A stretch of DNA of 53,949 nt from an uncultured Bacteroidales bacterium (GTDB taxonomy: Bacteria; Bacteroidota; Bacteroidia; Bacteroidales; Bacteroidaceae), in assembly GCA_902801475.1 (NCBI GenBank), contig CADCIO010000013.1, forward strand, positions 1-53,949, in the 5' to 3' direction. The notes under the pieces were generated by a model. It saw nothing but the letters and a program-made list of their open reading frames with translations. It was not told where the DNA came from and did no database searches. Positions 17,203-25,762 of the stretch are shown in pieces (the stretch's first letter is position 1; each line of letters begins with the position of its first letter). Position numbers and translations under genes: made by a program.

Positions 17203-18690
17203 ATGAAAAAGATACTTGTCCTTTTAGTTGTTAGTTTCTCATTTTTGGTGTCCTATGCCACCAACCCCAAGCGTGAGTTTCGTGGTGCGTGGATTCAATG
17301 CGTCAATGGTCAATACCTTGGCAAGACACCGGCACAGATTCGTCAGATGCTGTCTGATCAGCTCGACACCCTGCAACAATGTGGTATCAACGCCATTCTC
17401 TTTCAAGTGCGTGCTGAAGGTGATGCGCTCTACAAGTCCAGCTATGAGCCTTGGTCTCGCTATCTGACAGGTACACAGGGCGTAGCACCTGCCGACGGAT
17501 GGGACCCTTTGGCATGGATGGTCACAGAGTGTCATAAACGTGAGATGGAGTGTCACGCGTGGATCAATCCATACCGTGCCAAGACCAAAGGCACGACGGC
17601 TTTGGCACAGAACCATGCTGCAGTCCGTCATCCTGAGCGCATGTTCGAATACGACGGTCTCTATATTTTCAATCCTGCTATCGCTGAGAATCGCACCTAC
17701 ACTTGTATGGTGGTAGAGGACATTCTCACGCACTATGATGTCGATGGCATCCACATGGATGACTATTTCTATCCATATCCCGTCAAAGGGCTTCCATTGC
17801 CAGACCAAGCCTACTATGAGGCAGATCCGCGTGGATTCACTTCCATCGAGGATTGGCGACGCGACAATGTCAACCTCCTCATTCGCGACCTTCATTATCT
17901 GGTGCGCGAAACCAAGCCGTGGGTCAAGTTCGGCATTTCTCCATTTGGAATCTACCGTAATAGTCCTACTGGACAGAATTGCAAAGAGGGTAGTGCCACC
18001 GCTGGAACCCAGAACTACGATGACCTCTATGCCGATATTGTTTATTGGGTAAAACAGGGATGGATTGATTATAATATTCCACAGATATATTGGAACTTGG
18101 GCACTAAGGTGGCCGATTACGAGGTGCTGCTCAATTGGTGGAATGACTATTGTGGAGGGCGTCCGCTCTTCATCGGACAAGACATCGAGCGCACCGTACA
18201 GGGAACAGACCCCACCGATCCTACTTCCCATCAGATGCGCATCAAGTACGATCTACAACGTGCTTTTGCCAACGTCCAAGGTTCATGTCAATGGTATGCC
18301 GCTGCTTGTGTCAACAATCCAGGCAACTATCGCACCATGTTGCAGCAGGTCTATCATTCCACTCCTGCCCTGCAACCGCTCATGACCTTCATCGACAAGA
18401 AAGCTCCAGGCAAGCCCAAGAACTTGCAAGTGTCTAAGTACGCGATGACAGGCACCATCCTCACATGGGAAGCGCCACGTGCCAAGAAGGAACTTGACCG
18501 TGCTCGCCAGTTTGTTGTCTATCTCTTTAATAAAGGGGAGAAAATTGATCTGGAAGATGCAGAGCACATCGTTGCCATCACCAGCGCTAACACGCTCACC
18601 CTTCCATCTGTGCCGAATGGATCTACTTTCATCGTCACCGCTCTCGACCGTCTTCACAACGAGTCCAAGCCTGTGAAAGTGAAGCTATGA
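17203..18690 (+). CDS. Secreted GH10-like (YngK/DUF187-type) glycosyl hydrolase
   Basis: 495 residues. It has a signal peptide (1-19), then the family start REFRGAWIQCVNGQYLGKTP (24-43), where RGxW is typical of the glycosyl-hydrolase-like 10 family. The TIM-barrel segments FQVRAEGDALYKS, CHAWINPYRA, DGIHMDDYFYPYP and YNIPQIYWNLG follow. The last 90 residues look like a fibronectin-III-type domain. Members are linked to cell-wall or exopolysaccharide cleavage, but substrates are mostly unknown. It is the last gene of the rpoD-headed run (33-bp gap from the PLD gene); its stop is 3 bp from the convergent carbamoylputrescine amidase gene. Confidence 0.82.
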   Translation: MKKILVLLVVSFSFLVSYATNPKREFRGAWIQCVNGQYLGKTPAQIRQMLSDQLDTLQQCGINAILFQVRAEGDALYKSSYEPWSRYLTGTQGVAPADGWDPLAWMVTECHKREMECHAWINPYRAKTKGTTALAQNHAAVRHPERMFEYDGLYIFNPAIAENRTYTCMVVEDILTHYDVDGIHMDDYFYPYPVKGLPLPDQAYYEADPRGFTSIEDWRRDNVNLLIRDLHYLVRETKPWVKFGISPFGIYRNSPTGQNCKEGSATAGTQNYDDLYADIVYWVKQGWIDYNIPQIYWNLGTKVADYEVLLNWWNDYCGGRPLFIGQDIERTVQGTDPTDPTSHQMRIKYDLQRAFANVQGSCQWYAAACVNNPGNYRTMLQQVYHSTPALQPLMTFIDKKAPGKPKNLQVSKYAMTGTILTWEAPRAKKELDRARQFVVYLFNKGEKIDLEDAEHIVAITSANTLTLPSVPNGSTFIVTALDRLHNESKPVKVKL

Positions 18691-18693
18691 AGC

Positions 18694-19569
18694 TTAGTCG
18701 ATGAATCGTTTGCAGAGTCCGTCAAACTCCTCGATTCGGCGGTCTCGGAGAAATGGCCACCAGCGACGCACATTTTCGCTGCGTTGGAGGTCAACATCGA
18801 TGACTGCAACCGTTTCCTCATCTTTGGGTGCTTGATAAAGAATCTCGCCCTGAGGACCAGCCACAAAACTGCTGCCCCAGAACTGAATGCCGTTGGTCTG
18901 TCCTGATGGGTCAGCTTCGTGTCCTGTGCGGTTCACGGCGATGACGGGCAGTCCATTTGCTACGGCATGTCCACGTTGCACAGTCATCCATGCCTCCCGT
19001 TGACGTTCCTGCTCTTCGGGTGTGTCCGATGATTCATATCCGATGGCAGTGGGGTAGATGAGCAGTTGCGCCCCTTGCAGTGCCATGAGTCGGGCTCCTT
19101 CTGGATACCACTGATCCCAGCACACTTGAACGCCGAGCAAACCCACGCTTGTCTGGATAGGATGGAAACCTAGGTCGCCTGGTGTGAAGTAGAATTTCTC
19201 GTAGTAAGCAGGGTCGTCAGGGATGTGCATCTTGCGGTATTTACCCGCGATGGTTCCGTCGTGTTCAATCACCACTGCCGTGTTGTGGTAAAGTCCCGTT
19301 GCCCGACGTTCAAAGAGCGAGGTAACAATCACCACGTCCAATTCTTTTGCCAACCGTCCGAAACGCTCCGTCGAAGGTCCAGGAATGGTTTCTGCCAAGT
19401 CGAACAATTCTGTGTTCTCCGTCTGACAAAAGTAGAGTGAGTTGTGTAGCTCTTGCAGCACCACCAGTCGTGCTCCCTGTCGAGCAGCCTCTCTGATGCC
19501 CTCCTCAATGCGATCAAGGTTCTTGCCAACCTCCTGTACGCATCGGTGTTGTATGATTCCTATCTTCAT
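18694..19569 (-). CDS. aguB: N-carbamoylputrescine amidase (nitrilase superfamily)
   Basis: 291 residues from the ATG at 19569. Nitrilase triad: Glu40 (VVLQELHNSLY), Lys113 (KYRKMHIPDD) and Cys150 (GVQVCWDQWYPE). The segment YYEKFYFTPGDLGF is typical of the AguB branch, which hydrolyses N-carbamoylputrescine to putrescine, CO2 and ammonia. The frame is open up to 19812, but that region holds the promoter of this gene and of the divergent PHP gene, so the long form is rejected. The usual partner agmatine deiminase (aguA) is not in the window. It is transcribed from 19594-19602 with a leader of about 20 nt. Confidence 0.85.
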   Translation of the reverse strand: MKIGIIQHRCVQEVGKNLDRIEEGIREAARQGARLVVLQELHNSLYFCQTENTELFDLAETIPGPSTERFGRLAKELDVVIVTSLFERRATGLYHNTAVVIEHDGTIAGKYRKMHIPDDPAYYEKFYFTPGDLGFHPIQTSVGLLGVQVCWDQWYPEGARLMALQGAQLLIYPTAIGYESSDTPEEQERQREAWMTVQRGHAVANGLPVIAVNRTGHEADPSGQTNGIQFWGSSFVAGPQGEILYQAPKDEETVAVIDVDLQRSENVRRWWPFLRDRRIEEFDGLCKRFID

Positions 19570-19593
19570 TGTGCTCAAATTGTTTTTTCGGAT

Positions 19594-19602
19594 GCAAAGG
19601 TA
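19594..19602 (-). promoter_or_regulatory. -7 element for aguB
   Basis: Minus-strand TACCTTTGC. Divergent with 19646-19654; 43 bp separate the two -7 boxes. Confidence 0.75.
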
Positions 19603-19645
19603 GTGATTTTTAAGTGAAAATTGAAAAGTTTTTCGTTTTTTGTTG

Positions 19646-19654
19646 TACCTTTGC
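19646..19654 (+). promoter_or_regulatory. -7 element for the PHP phosphatase gene, abutting its start codon
   Basis: TACCTTTGC ends 3 bp before the ATG at 19658. With transcription beginning 4-7 nt after the box, the message would start at or next to the ATG, a leaderless or nearly leaderless mRNA. Confidence 0.7.
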
Positions 19655-19657
19655 ATC

Positions 19658-20380
19658 ATGAGAAAAGTATTAGTAGATGCGCACACCCATACCGTGGCAT
19701 CAGGACATGCATACAGCAGTCTGCAAGAAATGGCGCAGGCAGCAGCCGACAAGGGATTGCAAGTGCTGGGTATCACCGAACATGGTCCCAGCATCCAGGG
19801 TACCTGTCCCATCGTCTATTTCCGTAACATGTTTGTTGTTCCCCGTCAGATGTACGGCATCCGTATTCTGATGGGGTGTGAAGTTAACATTCTTGACACC
19901 GAGGGACATTTGGATCTTGATGACGAATACCTCGACCGTCTCGACATCGCCATTGCTGGCATCCATGAGAAATGCTATCAGGGAGGTTCCAAGGCCGAGA
20001 ACACCCACGGGATGATCAACGTCATTCGTAATCCCAAGATTCATATCATCAGCCATCCGGGTGATGGTACTGCCGAACTCGATTTTGAGCCACTCGTCCT
20101 TGCTGCCAAGGAATCCCACACCCTGCTTGAGATCAACAACCATTCCCTCGCTCCCCAGCGCCATAAGAGTGCTGCCCGTGTCAACAACCTCGAACTTCTG
20201 CGCCTCTGCAAGAAGTACGACGTACCCACTATTCTCGGCAGCGATGCCCACATCTCTTTCCAGATTGCCGACTACGACCGCATTCTACCCCTGCTTGCCG
20301 AGACAGACTTTCCCGACGAACTCATTCTCAACTTCTGGCCAGACCGTTTCTTTGAGTATTTGGGACTTTCTACATCTTAG
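19658..20380 (+). CDS. PHP-domain phosphatase, YcdX family
   Basis: 240 residues from the ATG at 19658. Metal-binding motifs of the PHP fold are all visible: DAHTHT (7-12), GITEHGP, MGCEVNI, HIISHPGD and LGSDAHI. YcdX-type proteins are trinuclear-metal phosphatases whose natural substrate is poorly defined. A TTG 18 bp upstream is also in frame but lies within the -7 element, so it cannot be transcribed intact. Its 3' end overlaps the convergent uvrA gene by 4 nt. Confidence 0.85.
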   Translation: MRKVLVDAHTHTVASGHAYSSLQEMAQAAADKGLQVLGITEHGPSIQGTCPIVYFRNMFVVPRQMYGIRILMGCEVNILDTEGHLDLDDEYLDRLDIAIAGIHEKCYQGGSKAENTHGMINVIRNPKIHIISHPGDGTAELDFEPLVLAAKESHTLLEINNHSLAPQRHKSAARVNNLELLRLCKKYDVPTILGSDAHISFQIADYDRILPLLAETDFPDELILNFWPDRFFEYLGLSTS

Positions 20381-23025
20381 AGCTCTTTTTTGAGAAACTC
20401 GGAGGTGATGCCCTTGCCTGAGCGGGCAACGGATTCGGGGGTGCCGGTCACGATGACGGTGCCACCTTGTTGTCCGCCTTCGGGACCCATGTCGATGATG
20501 TGGTCAGCGAGCTTGATGACGTCGAGATTGTGCTCGATGACGATGACGGTGTTGCCCTTGTCGATGAGTCGGTTGAGCACCTGCATGAGGGTGCGGATGT
20601 CCTCGAAGTGGAGGCCGGTGGTGGGCTCGTCGAGGATGTAGAGCGTGCGACCGGTGTCCTTCTTGGCGAGTTCGGTGGCGAGTTTCACGCGTTGGCTCTC
20701 GCCGCCGGAGAGGGTGGAGGAGGGCTGACCGAGCTTGATGTAGCCGAGGCCGACTTCCTGCAGCACCTTGATCTTCTGGAGAATCTTGGGCTGGTTCTCG
20801 AAGAACTCGACGGCCTGGTTGATGGTCATGTCGAGCACGTCGGCGATGCTCTTTCCCTTGAAGCGGACCTCGAGTGTCTCGCGGTTGTAGCGTCGACCAT
20901 GACAGACTTCGCAGGGCACGAGCACGTCGGGCAGGAAGTTCATCTGGATGGTCTTGTAGCCGTTGCCGCCACAGGTCTCGCAGCGTCCGCCGGCGACGTT
21001 GAAGGAGAAGCGTCCGGGCTTGTAGGAACGCATCTTCGACTCGGGCATCTCGACGAAGAGTTTGCGGATGTCGGTGAAGACCTCGGTGTAGGTGGCGGGA
21101 TTGCTTCGAGGTGTGCGACCGAGGGGCGACTGATCGACGCTGACGACCTTGTCGATGTTTTCCATACCATCAATGGCATCGAACGGAAGTGGCTCTTTCT
21201 GGGAGCGATATAAGTGTTGGCTTAAGTAGGGCTGTAGGGTCTCGTTGATGAGAGTGGATTTGCCGCTGCCGCTTACGCCAGTGATGCAAACGAGCATGCC
21301 TAGTGGTATCTCGACTGTGACATTCTTCAGGTTATTTCCTCTCGCCCCGACGATGCGCAGGCTCTTCCCGTTTCCCTTCCTCCTTACGGTAGGTACCTCT
21401 ATCTTCTCCTTTCCATTGAGAAATTGGGAAGTGAGCGTATCGGTCTGGAGCATTTTCTGTGGCGTTCCCTGGAAGACCACCTCGCCGCCCTTGCGACCGG
21501 CGAGCGGACCCATATCAACAATGTAGTCGGCATTGAGCATCATGTCCTTATCGTGCTCAACGACAATGACCGTGTTGCCCTCGTCGCGCAGTTGCTTGAG
21601 CGAGTTGATGAGCCGTACGTTGTCGCGCTGATGGAGCCCGATGCTCGGCTCATCTAATATATAGAGTACGTTGACGAGCTTGGTACCAATCTGTGTGGCG
21701 AGCCGGATGCGCTGGCTCTCTCCGCCAGAGAGGGTCGCCGATCCGCGTGAGAGGCTGAGGTAGTTGAGCCCGACATCGAGCAGAAACTTCAACCGCGTGC
21801 TGATTTCTTTGATGATTTCGTGGGCGATGGCGCGCTGTTTCGTCTCCATCTTCTCCTCCACCGTCGTCACCCATGCATAGAGATCCGCCAGTTCCATGTC
21901 GCAGACCTCGGCGATGTTCTTGCCGTCGATGCGGAAATGGAGCGCTTCGCGGTTCAATCGCTTGCCCCCGCATTCGGGACAGGTGACCATCTTATCGACC
22001 GACTCCGCCCACTTCTCCGCCCAGGCCTTCTGCTCATCGATGCTCAGGCTCTGCACGTAGGCCGCCATCTGCTGGTAATCGACGCTCTCGACATCAACAG
22101 CCGGCACGATGCCGAGACCCTTGCAATGGGGACAGGCTCCCTGGGGAGAGTTGAAGGAGAAATTGTTGGGCGCAGGGTCGCGGTAGCAAAGACCGGTGGT
22201 GGGACACATGAGCTTTTTAGAGAAATGCTTGATAGTTGATAGTTGATAGTTGACAGTTGATAGTTGGCTACCGCCTTGTTGGTCTGCATGCCGGATGGAA
22301 CTGTCAACTGTCAACTGTCCACTGTCAACTATCATCACTTGCCCTTCGCCCATCTTCATCGCCACCTCAAGGCTTTTCTTCAGCCGCTCTTCGTCCTTGT
22401 CGTTGACGGCAAGTTTGTCGATGACCACCTCGATGTCGTGGTTCTTGTATCGATCGACCTTCATGCCCTCGGTCACCTCCATCAGTTCGCCATCCACACG
22501 GGCATAGAGATAGCCCTTCTTGCGGATGCTGTCGAAGAGTTCGCGATAATGTCCCTTGCGGCTCAGGACTACAGGTGCGAGGAGGTAGATGCGTTTGCCG
22601 TTGTAGTGCTCGAGGATGAGATGCAGGACGTCTTCCTCGGTGTATTTGACCATCTTCTCGCCTGTCTCATAGCTGAACGCCTCACCGGCACGGGCATAGA
22701 GCAGACGCAGGTAGTCGTAGATTTCGGTCACAGTGCCGACGGTCGAGCGTGGATTCTTGTTCGTGGTCTTCTGCTCGATGCTGATGACAGGTGAGAGTCC
22801 GCTGATCTTATCGACATCAGGACGCTCCATGCCGCCCAGAAAGTTACGGATATAAGCGCTGAAAGTCTCGATGTAGCGTCGTTGACCTTCAGCGAAGATG
22901 GTGTCGAACGCCAGCGACGATTTGCCGCTGCCGCTCAGTCCGGTGATGACCGTCAAACTGTTGCGAGGAATCTCCACATCCACATTCTTCAGGTTGTGAA
23001 CCCTCGCCCCCTCAATCTTAATCAT
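20377..23025 (-). CDS. uvrA: Excinuclease ABC subunit A, with an in-frame heptamer-repeat insertion
   Basis: 882 residues. Nucleotide-excision-repair ATPase: first Walker A GLSGSGKSS (29-37) and signature LSGGESQRIRLA; second Walker A GVSGSGKST and signature LSGGESQRVKLA; zinc-binding Cys pairs in CPHCKGLG, CPECGGKRL, CETCGGNGY and CEVCHGRRY. It is shorter than the 940-residue E. coli protein because the first insertion region is reduced; Bacteroidetes often carry such a second UvrA type. Residues about 232-266 are foreign to the family: they are encoded by two facing arrays of a 7-bp repeat (22231-22333) and replace the short linker before HFSKKLMCPTTG. The frame is kept. Codon use here is strongly G/C-ending compared with 30-32.6 kb. 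It lies 58 bp downstream of the type-B-sorted lipoprotein gene, with no promoter seen between. Confidence 0.93.
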   Translation of the reverse strand: MIKIEGARVHNLKNVDVEIPRNSLTVITGLSGSGKSSLAFDTIFAEGQRRYIETFSAYIRNFLGGMERPDVDKISGLSPVISIEQKTTNKNPRSTVGTVTEIYDYLRLLYARAGEAFSYETGEKMVKYTEEDVLHLILEHYNGKRIYLLAPVVLSRKGHYRELFDSIRKKGYLYARVDGELMEVTEGMKVDRYKNHDIEVVIDKLAVNDKDEERLKKSLEVAMKMGEGQVMIVDSGQLTVDSSIRHADQQGGSQLSTVNYQLSTIKHFSKKLMCPTTGLCYRDPAPNNFSFNSPQGACPHCKGLGIVPAVDVESVDYQQMAAYVQSLSIDEQKAWAEKWAESVDKMVTCPECGGKRLNREALHFRIDGKNIAEVCDMELADLYAWVTTVEEKMETKQRAIAHEIIKEISTRLKFLLDVGLNYLSLSRGSATLSGGESQRIRLATQIGTKLVNVLYILDEPSIGLHQRDNVRLINSLKQLRDEGNTVIVVEHDKDMMLNADYIVDMGPLAGRKGGEVVFQGTPQKMLQTDTLTSQFLNGKEKIEVPTVRRKGNGKSLRIVGARGNNLKNVTVEIPLGMLVCITGVSGSGKSTLINETLQPYLSQHLYRSQKEPLPFDAIDGMENIDKVVSVDQSPLGRTPRSNPATYTEVFTDIRKLFVEMPESKMRSYKPGRFSFNVAGGRCETCGGNGYKTIQMNFLPDVLVPCEVCHGRRYNRETLEVRFKGKSIADVLDMTINQAVEFFENQPKILQKIKVLQEVGLGYIKLGQPSSTLSGGESQRVKLATELAKKDTGRTLYILDEPTTGLHFEDIRTLMQVLNRLIDKGNTVIVIEHNLDVIKLADHIIDMGPEGGQQGGTVIVTGTPESVARSGKGITSEFLKKEL
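22231..22333. repeat. Inverted heptamer arrays inside uvrA
   Basis: Left array 22231-22265: five units GATAGTT (one GACAGTT). Right array 22299-22333: units GTCAACT (one GTCCACT) flanked by partial units, the reverse complement of the left array. The two 35-bp arms are separated by 33 bp, so the block can fold into a long hairpin. On the uvrA strand it is translated as part of residues 232-266. Two GTCAACT units also occur at 53734-53747. Confidence 0.9.
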
Positions 23026-23068
23026 GAATAGTTTCCTGTGTTCTTGCTGTCTTACTCCTTGGCAGGCC

Positions 23069-23097
23069 TACATGCTGACATGCTTACATGCTGACAC
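23069..23097. repeat. Tandem TKACATGC repeat overlapping a stop codon
   Basis: Units TACATGC, TGACATGC, TTACATGC and TGACACC run from 23069 to 23097. On the minus strand the repeat supplies the last three codons (Val-Ser-Met) and the TAA of the upstream lipoprotein gene and leads into the uvrA 5' region. Confidence 0.75.
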
Positions 23098-23983
23098 CGC
23101 CGCCGCCTCCACCGTCACTGCTGGATCCTCCCGACGAGCTCTCCGTGCCTTCGCGGAATCCCTTTGTGACACTGATGGCTTTCTTGATCTTGTACTTCCG
23201 TCCATCGCTGCCCAACGCCTCGAGGTTCATATAGTACACGCCGTTATCCACAATCTTGCCGTTGTATTTGCCATCCCAAAGCACGAGCTTGTTGGGCTCG
23301 CCCTCCACGTGCTGCGCATTGTCGAGGGTGGCAGTGTGAACCCTATCACCCCATCGGTTGAAGAACTTGGCATCGAGCTTGATGATGGACTGTGCCGTGA
23401 TGCGGTAGGTGTCGTTGATGCTGTCGTTGTTGGGCGTGAAGGCATCGGGACATGTCAATTGCGACTCGCTGATGACGATGCCGATGACCTCGCTTTCATA
23501 TTCGATGGTGTCGGTGCCTTGCGTGAAGGTGACGTAGAGCTTGGCATTATATCCGCCCGATTGCGTCAGCGTGTAGGTGGTGTTCTCTTCAAAGCGAGTT
23601 ACCAGCGGTTTCTCCTCGCCGGCACCGTCCTTAGTGCTCCACAGCTTCCATTCGCAGATGTATTTGTAGCCATCAGGATTGCCGATGTTGGCAAAGAGGT
23701 TCAGCTCCACTGGCGCTTGTGTGGTTTGCGATCCTCCGGTAGTCACCACGACGGTGTCTTCCTCGTCAATCGAATAGAGCATGATGTATGGCGCCGCCCC
23801 TGTCTCGTCAGGTACATCAGGGATGGTCACCTTCGTGGTGGTGTCCTCTTCCTCTTCAGTCGCTCTGGTGGAGCGATTGAGGAATTCCGTGTCGTTATAG
23901 TCGTTGCTGCACGCGATGAAGGACAGGATGAGTGTGCCGAACAAGGCAAACATGGCGATGAGTTTTTTTCTCGTATGTTCCAT
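23084..23983 (-). CDS. Lipoprotein with gliding-motility-type (CHU_C, T9SS type B) C-terminal domain
   Basis: 299 residues. The N-terminus has a lipoprotein-like signal ending FIAC-SNDYND (Cys about 25). The middle (60-190) is beta-rich, like an Ig or PKD module. Residues about 192-280 are the type B sorting domain: CPDAFTPNNDSINDTYRI, then FFNRWGDRVHT and LWDGKYNGKIVDNGVYYMN. The domain usually ends the protein, but here a tail of about 22 Ser/Gly-rich residues follows, finishing GGGGGGVSM, part of it supplied by a short repeat. A lipobox plus a type IX sorting domain is contradictory: either the Cys is not lipidated or the domain is structural here. It is upstream of uvrA on the same strand. 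Confidence 0.75.
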   Translation of the reverse strand: MEHTRKKLIAMFALFGTLILSFIACSNDYNDTEFLNRSTRATEEEEDTTTKVTIPDVPDETGAAPYIMLYSIDEEDTVVVTTGGSQTTQAPVELNLFANIGNPDGYKYICEWKLWSTKDGAGEEKPLVTRFEENTTYTLTQSGGYNAKLYVTFTQGTDTIEYESEVIGIVISESQLTCPDAFTPNNDSINDTYRITAQSIIKLDAKFFNRWGDRVHTATLDNAQHVEGEPNKLVLWDGKYNGKIVDNGVYYMNLEALGSDGRKYKIKKAISVTKGFREGTESSSGGSSSDGGGGGGVSM

Positions 23984-24002
23984 TTTACGTTCTCAATTTA
24001 GT

Positions 24003-24011
24003 GCAAAATTA
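24003..24011 (-). promoter_or_regulatory. -7 element for the CHU_C lipoprotein gene
   Basis: Minus-strand TAATTTTGC, matching TAnnTTTG, 20 bp before the ATG at 23983. No clear -33 box. Confidence 0.55.
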
Positions 24012-24072
24012 CTCAATCTCTTTTATAAAAAGGTGTTATTTCATCATAAAAACGATAAACACCCGAGTTATA

Positions 24073-24106
24073 TTTGTTTGGAATGGCTTTTTTTTACTAA
24101 TTTTGC
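24073..24106 (+). promoter_or_regulatory. Promoter for the LysM / outer-membrane protein pair
   Basis: TTTG at 24073-24076 (another at 24077-24080), 21 or 17 bp spacing, then TAATTTTGC at 24098-24106. The leader is about 28 nt to the ATG at 24139. Confidence 0.65.
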
Positions 24107-24138
24107 CCTCCGAAAAGATTTGAACATAATAAATAACG

Positions 24139-25758
24139 ATGAAAAGAACAGTTTTATTGTTGATGACTTTTGTGATGGCTGTGATGATGTTTGCACAGTC
24201 AGCGACAACACAAAAGCACGAAGTACAGTCTGGCGAAACACTCTATAGCATTGCGCGGCAGTATAATATCACTGTGGCATCATTGCTTCAAATAAATCCA
24301 GGACTGGATGCCGACCACATTATGGCTGGTCAGAGCATCAATGTGCCAGCTGGTGCTCAGAGGACGGTCTCTACCCAACCTCAGACTATCCAGCAGCAGG
24401 TGTTGCAGCAAGTTCGTCAGCAAGTGCAGACGCAGCAGGGTGTTGACGTGCCTTCAACTCCCAACCGTCCACGCTACAAGACTCTGCATGAGGTGAAGAA
24501 GAAGGAGACCCTTTATTCCATCTCTCGTGAGTATGGTGTCACTGTGGATCAGCTCGTTGATGCCAATCCCGATCTGAAGAAAAACAAACTGAAGAAGGGT
24601 GCTGTGCTCAACATCCCATACACCACCGCCGAAAACGAGCAGTATCAGGCAGAACAGCAACGTGCGGCAGAAGAGGCCGCCAAGCCCAAGGTGACGATGT
24701 ACCCGACCATTAAGGTGGCAGTCATCCTCCCGTTCTCGAAGAATGAGGAGAAGGTAAGTGCCGAGTCACAGAAGATGATTAACATCTATCAGGGCTTCCT
24801 CTTGGCGGTTGATTCCCTGAAGCAGCGCGGATACAATGTCGAGGTGTTTGCCTACGACGAAGTGAGTCCGGCTACTCCTGTGAGCACCATCCTGCAACGC
24901 TCGGAAATGAAGGATATGCAGCTCATCGTGGGTCCAATCCGCCAGTGGAATGTGAAGAGTGTAGCGGACTTCGCTCATCAGAACGGCATCACCCATGTCG
25001 TGCCATTATCCAACGAACTCTCGCTGGTGAATGAGCATCCCACAACCTTCCAAGTCAATTCAAACAGCTCCCTGATGTACAATCAGGTCTATAACCGCTT
25101 CAGTCTTATCCACAAAGACCACAACATCATCTTTGTCAGCATGAACGACCGAGGCGACAACATGTCCTACATCGTCGATTTCAAGAAAGACCTTGATTCG
25201 AAGGGCATCAAGTACAGCGCTGGCACGGTGTCAGACCTCGCCACCGTTCGTGATGCGCTGAAGATGGGTACCAATAATGTCATCATCCCGACCAGTGGTT
25301 CGGCAGCAGCGTTCGAAAACCTCTGCAAGAAGATTGACGGACTCGAACTCTCCTCCGAATATACGGTACAGTTCTTCGGCTTCCCCGAGTGGCAGACGCT
25401 GGCAGGAAAGTATGACAAGCAACTGGGCAAGTACCAGTGTCAGTTCTTCACCTCCTTCTACAGCAACAGTTTGTCGAGCCGCACACAGCAGTTCAATGGA
25501 CGATTCCGCCGTTGGTTCAATCAGGATCAATACAACAGCTTCCCCAAATATGGCGAACTGGGCTACGACATTGGTGCCTACTTCATTAAGGGACTCCACG
25601 ACTACGGCTCTGCTTTCTATGAGAATCTCCACAACTATTCCTATGTTTCGATGGAGTTCCCGATGATGTTTGAGAAGAAGAATTCGTGGTCTGGCTATCA
25701 GAACCGTTCTGTGATGATTGTGACCCATCGCACCGATGGCAGCGTGTTTGTGAGATAA
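24139..25758 (+). CDS. LysM protein with periplasmic-binding-protein-like domain
   Basis: 539 residues. It has a signal peptide (1-20, ending MFAQ). LysM 1 (about 26-70) contains VQSGETLYSIARQYNITVAS and LysM 2 (about 113-158) contains KKKETLYSISREYGVTVDQL; a Gln-rich linker separates them. From about 188 (IKVAVILPFSKNEEKV) to the end is a type-1 periplasmic-binding-like fold, as in LpoA-type and leucine-binding proteins. LysM anchors to peptidoglycan; the binding domain may sense wall fragments or regulate a synthase. It is 4 bp upstream of a beta-barrel gene, suggesting a cell-envelope pair linking wall and outer membrane. Confidence 0.82.
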   Translation: MKRTVLLLMTFVMAVMMFAQSATTQKHEVQSGETLYSIARQYNITVASLLQINPGLDADHIMAGQSINVPAGAQRTVSTQPQTIQQQVLQQVRQQVQTQQGVDVPSTPNRPRYKTLHEVKKKETLYSISREYGVTVDQLVDANPDLKKNKLKKGAVLNIPYTTAENEQYQAEQQRAAEEAAKPKVTMYPTIKVAVILPFSKNEEKVSAESQKMINIYQGFLLAVDSLKQRGYNVEVFAYDEVSPATPVSTILQRSEMKDMQLIVGPIRQWNVKSVADFAHQNGITHVVPLSNELSLVNEHPTTFQVNSNSSLMYNQVYNRFSLIHKDHNIIFVSMNDRGDNMSYIVDFKKDLDSKGIKYSAGTVSDLATVRDALKMGTNNVIIPTSGSAAAFENLCKKIDGLELSSEYTVQFFGFPEWQTLAGKYDKQLGKYQCQFFTSFYSNSLSSRTQQFNGRFRRWFNQDQYNSFPKYGELGYDIGAYFIKGLHDYGSAFYENLHNYSYVSMEFPMMFEKKNSWSGYQNRSVMIVTHRTDGSVFVR

Positions 25759-25762
25759 GCAG

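Noticed and set aside
17239..18231. 330-codon minus-strand frame opposite the GH10-like gene
   Set aside because: Shadow of a well-supported secreted hydrolase, with no promoter element in front.
19570..19812. N-terminal extension of the carbamoylputrescine amidase
   Set aside because: This stretch contains both divergent promoters and the start of the PHP gene, and the family starts at the ATG at 19569.
20467..21213. 248-codon open frame opposite uvrA
   Set aside because: Antisense to the second ATPase half of UvrA in a GC-rich stretch. The translation is low-complexity Val/Asp/Glu/Leu-rich.
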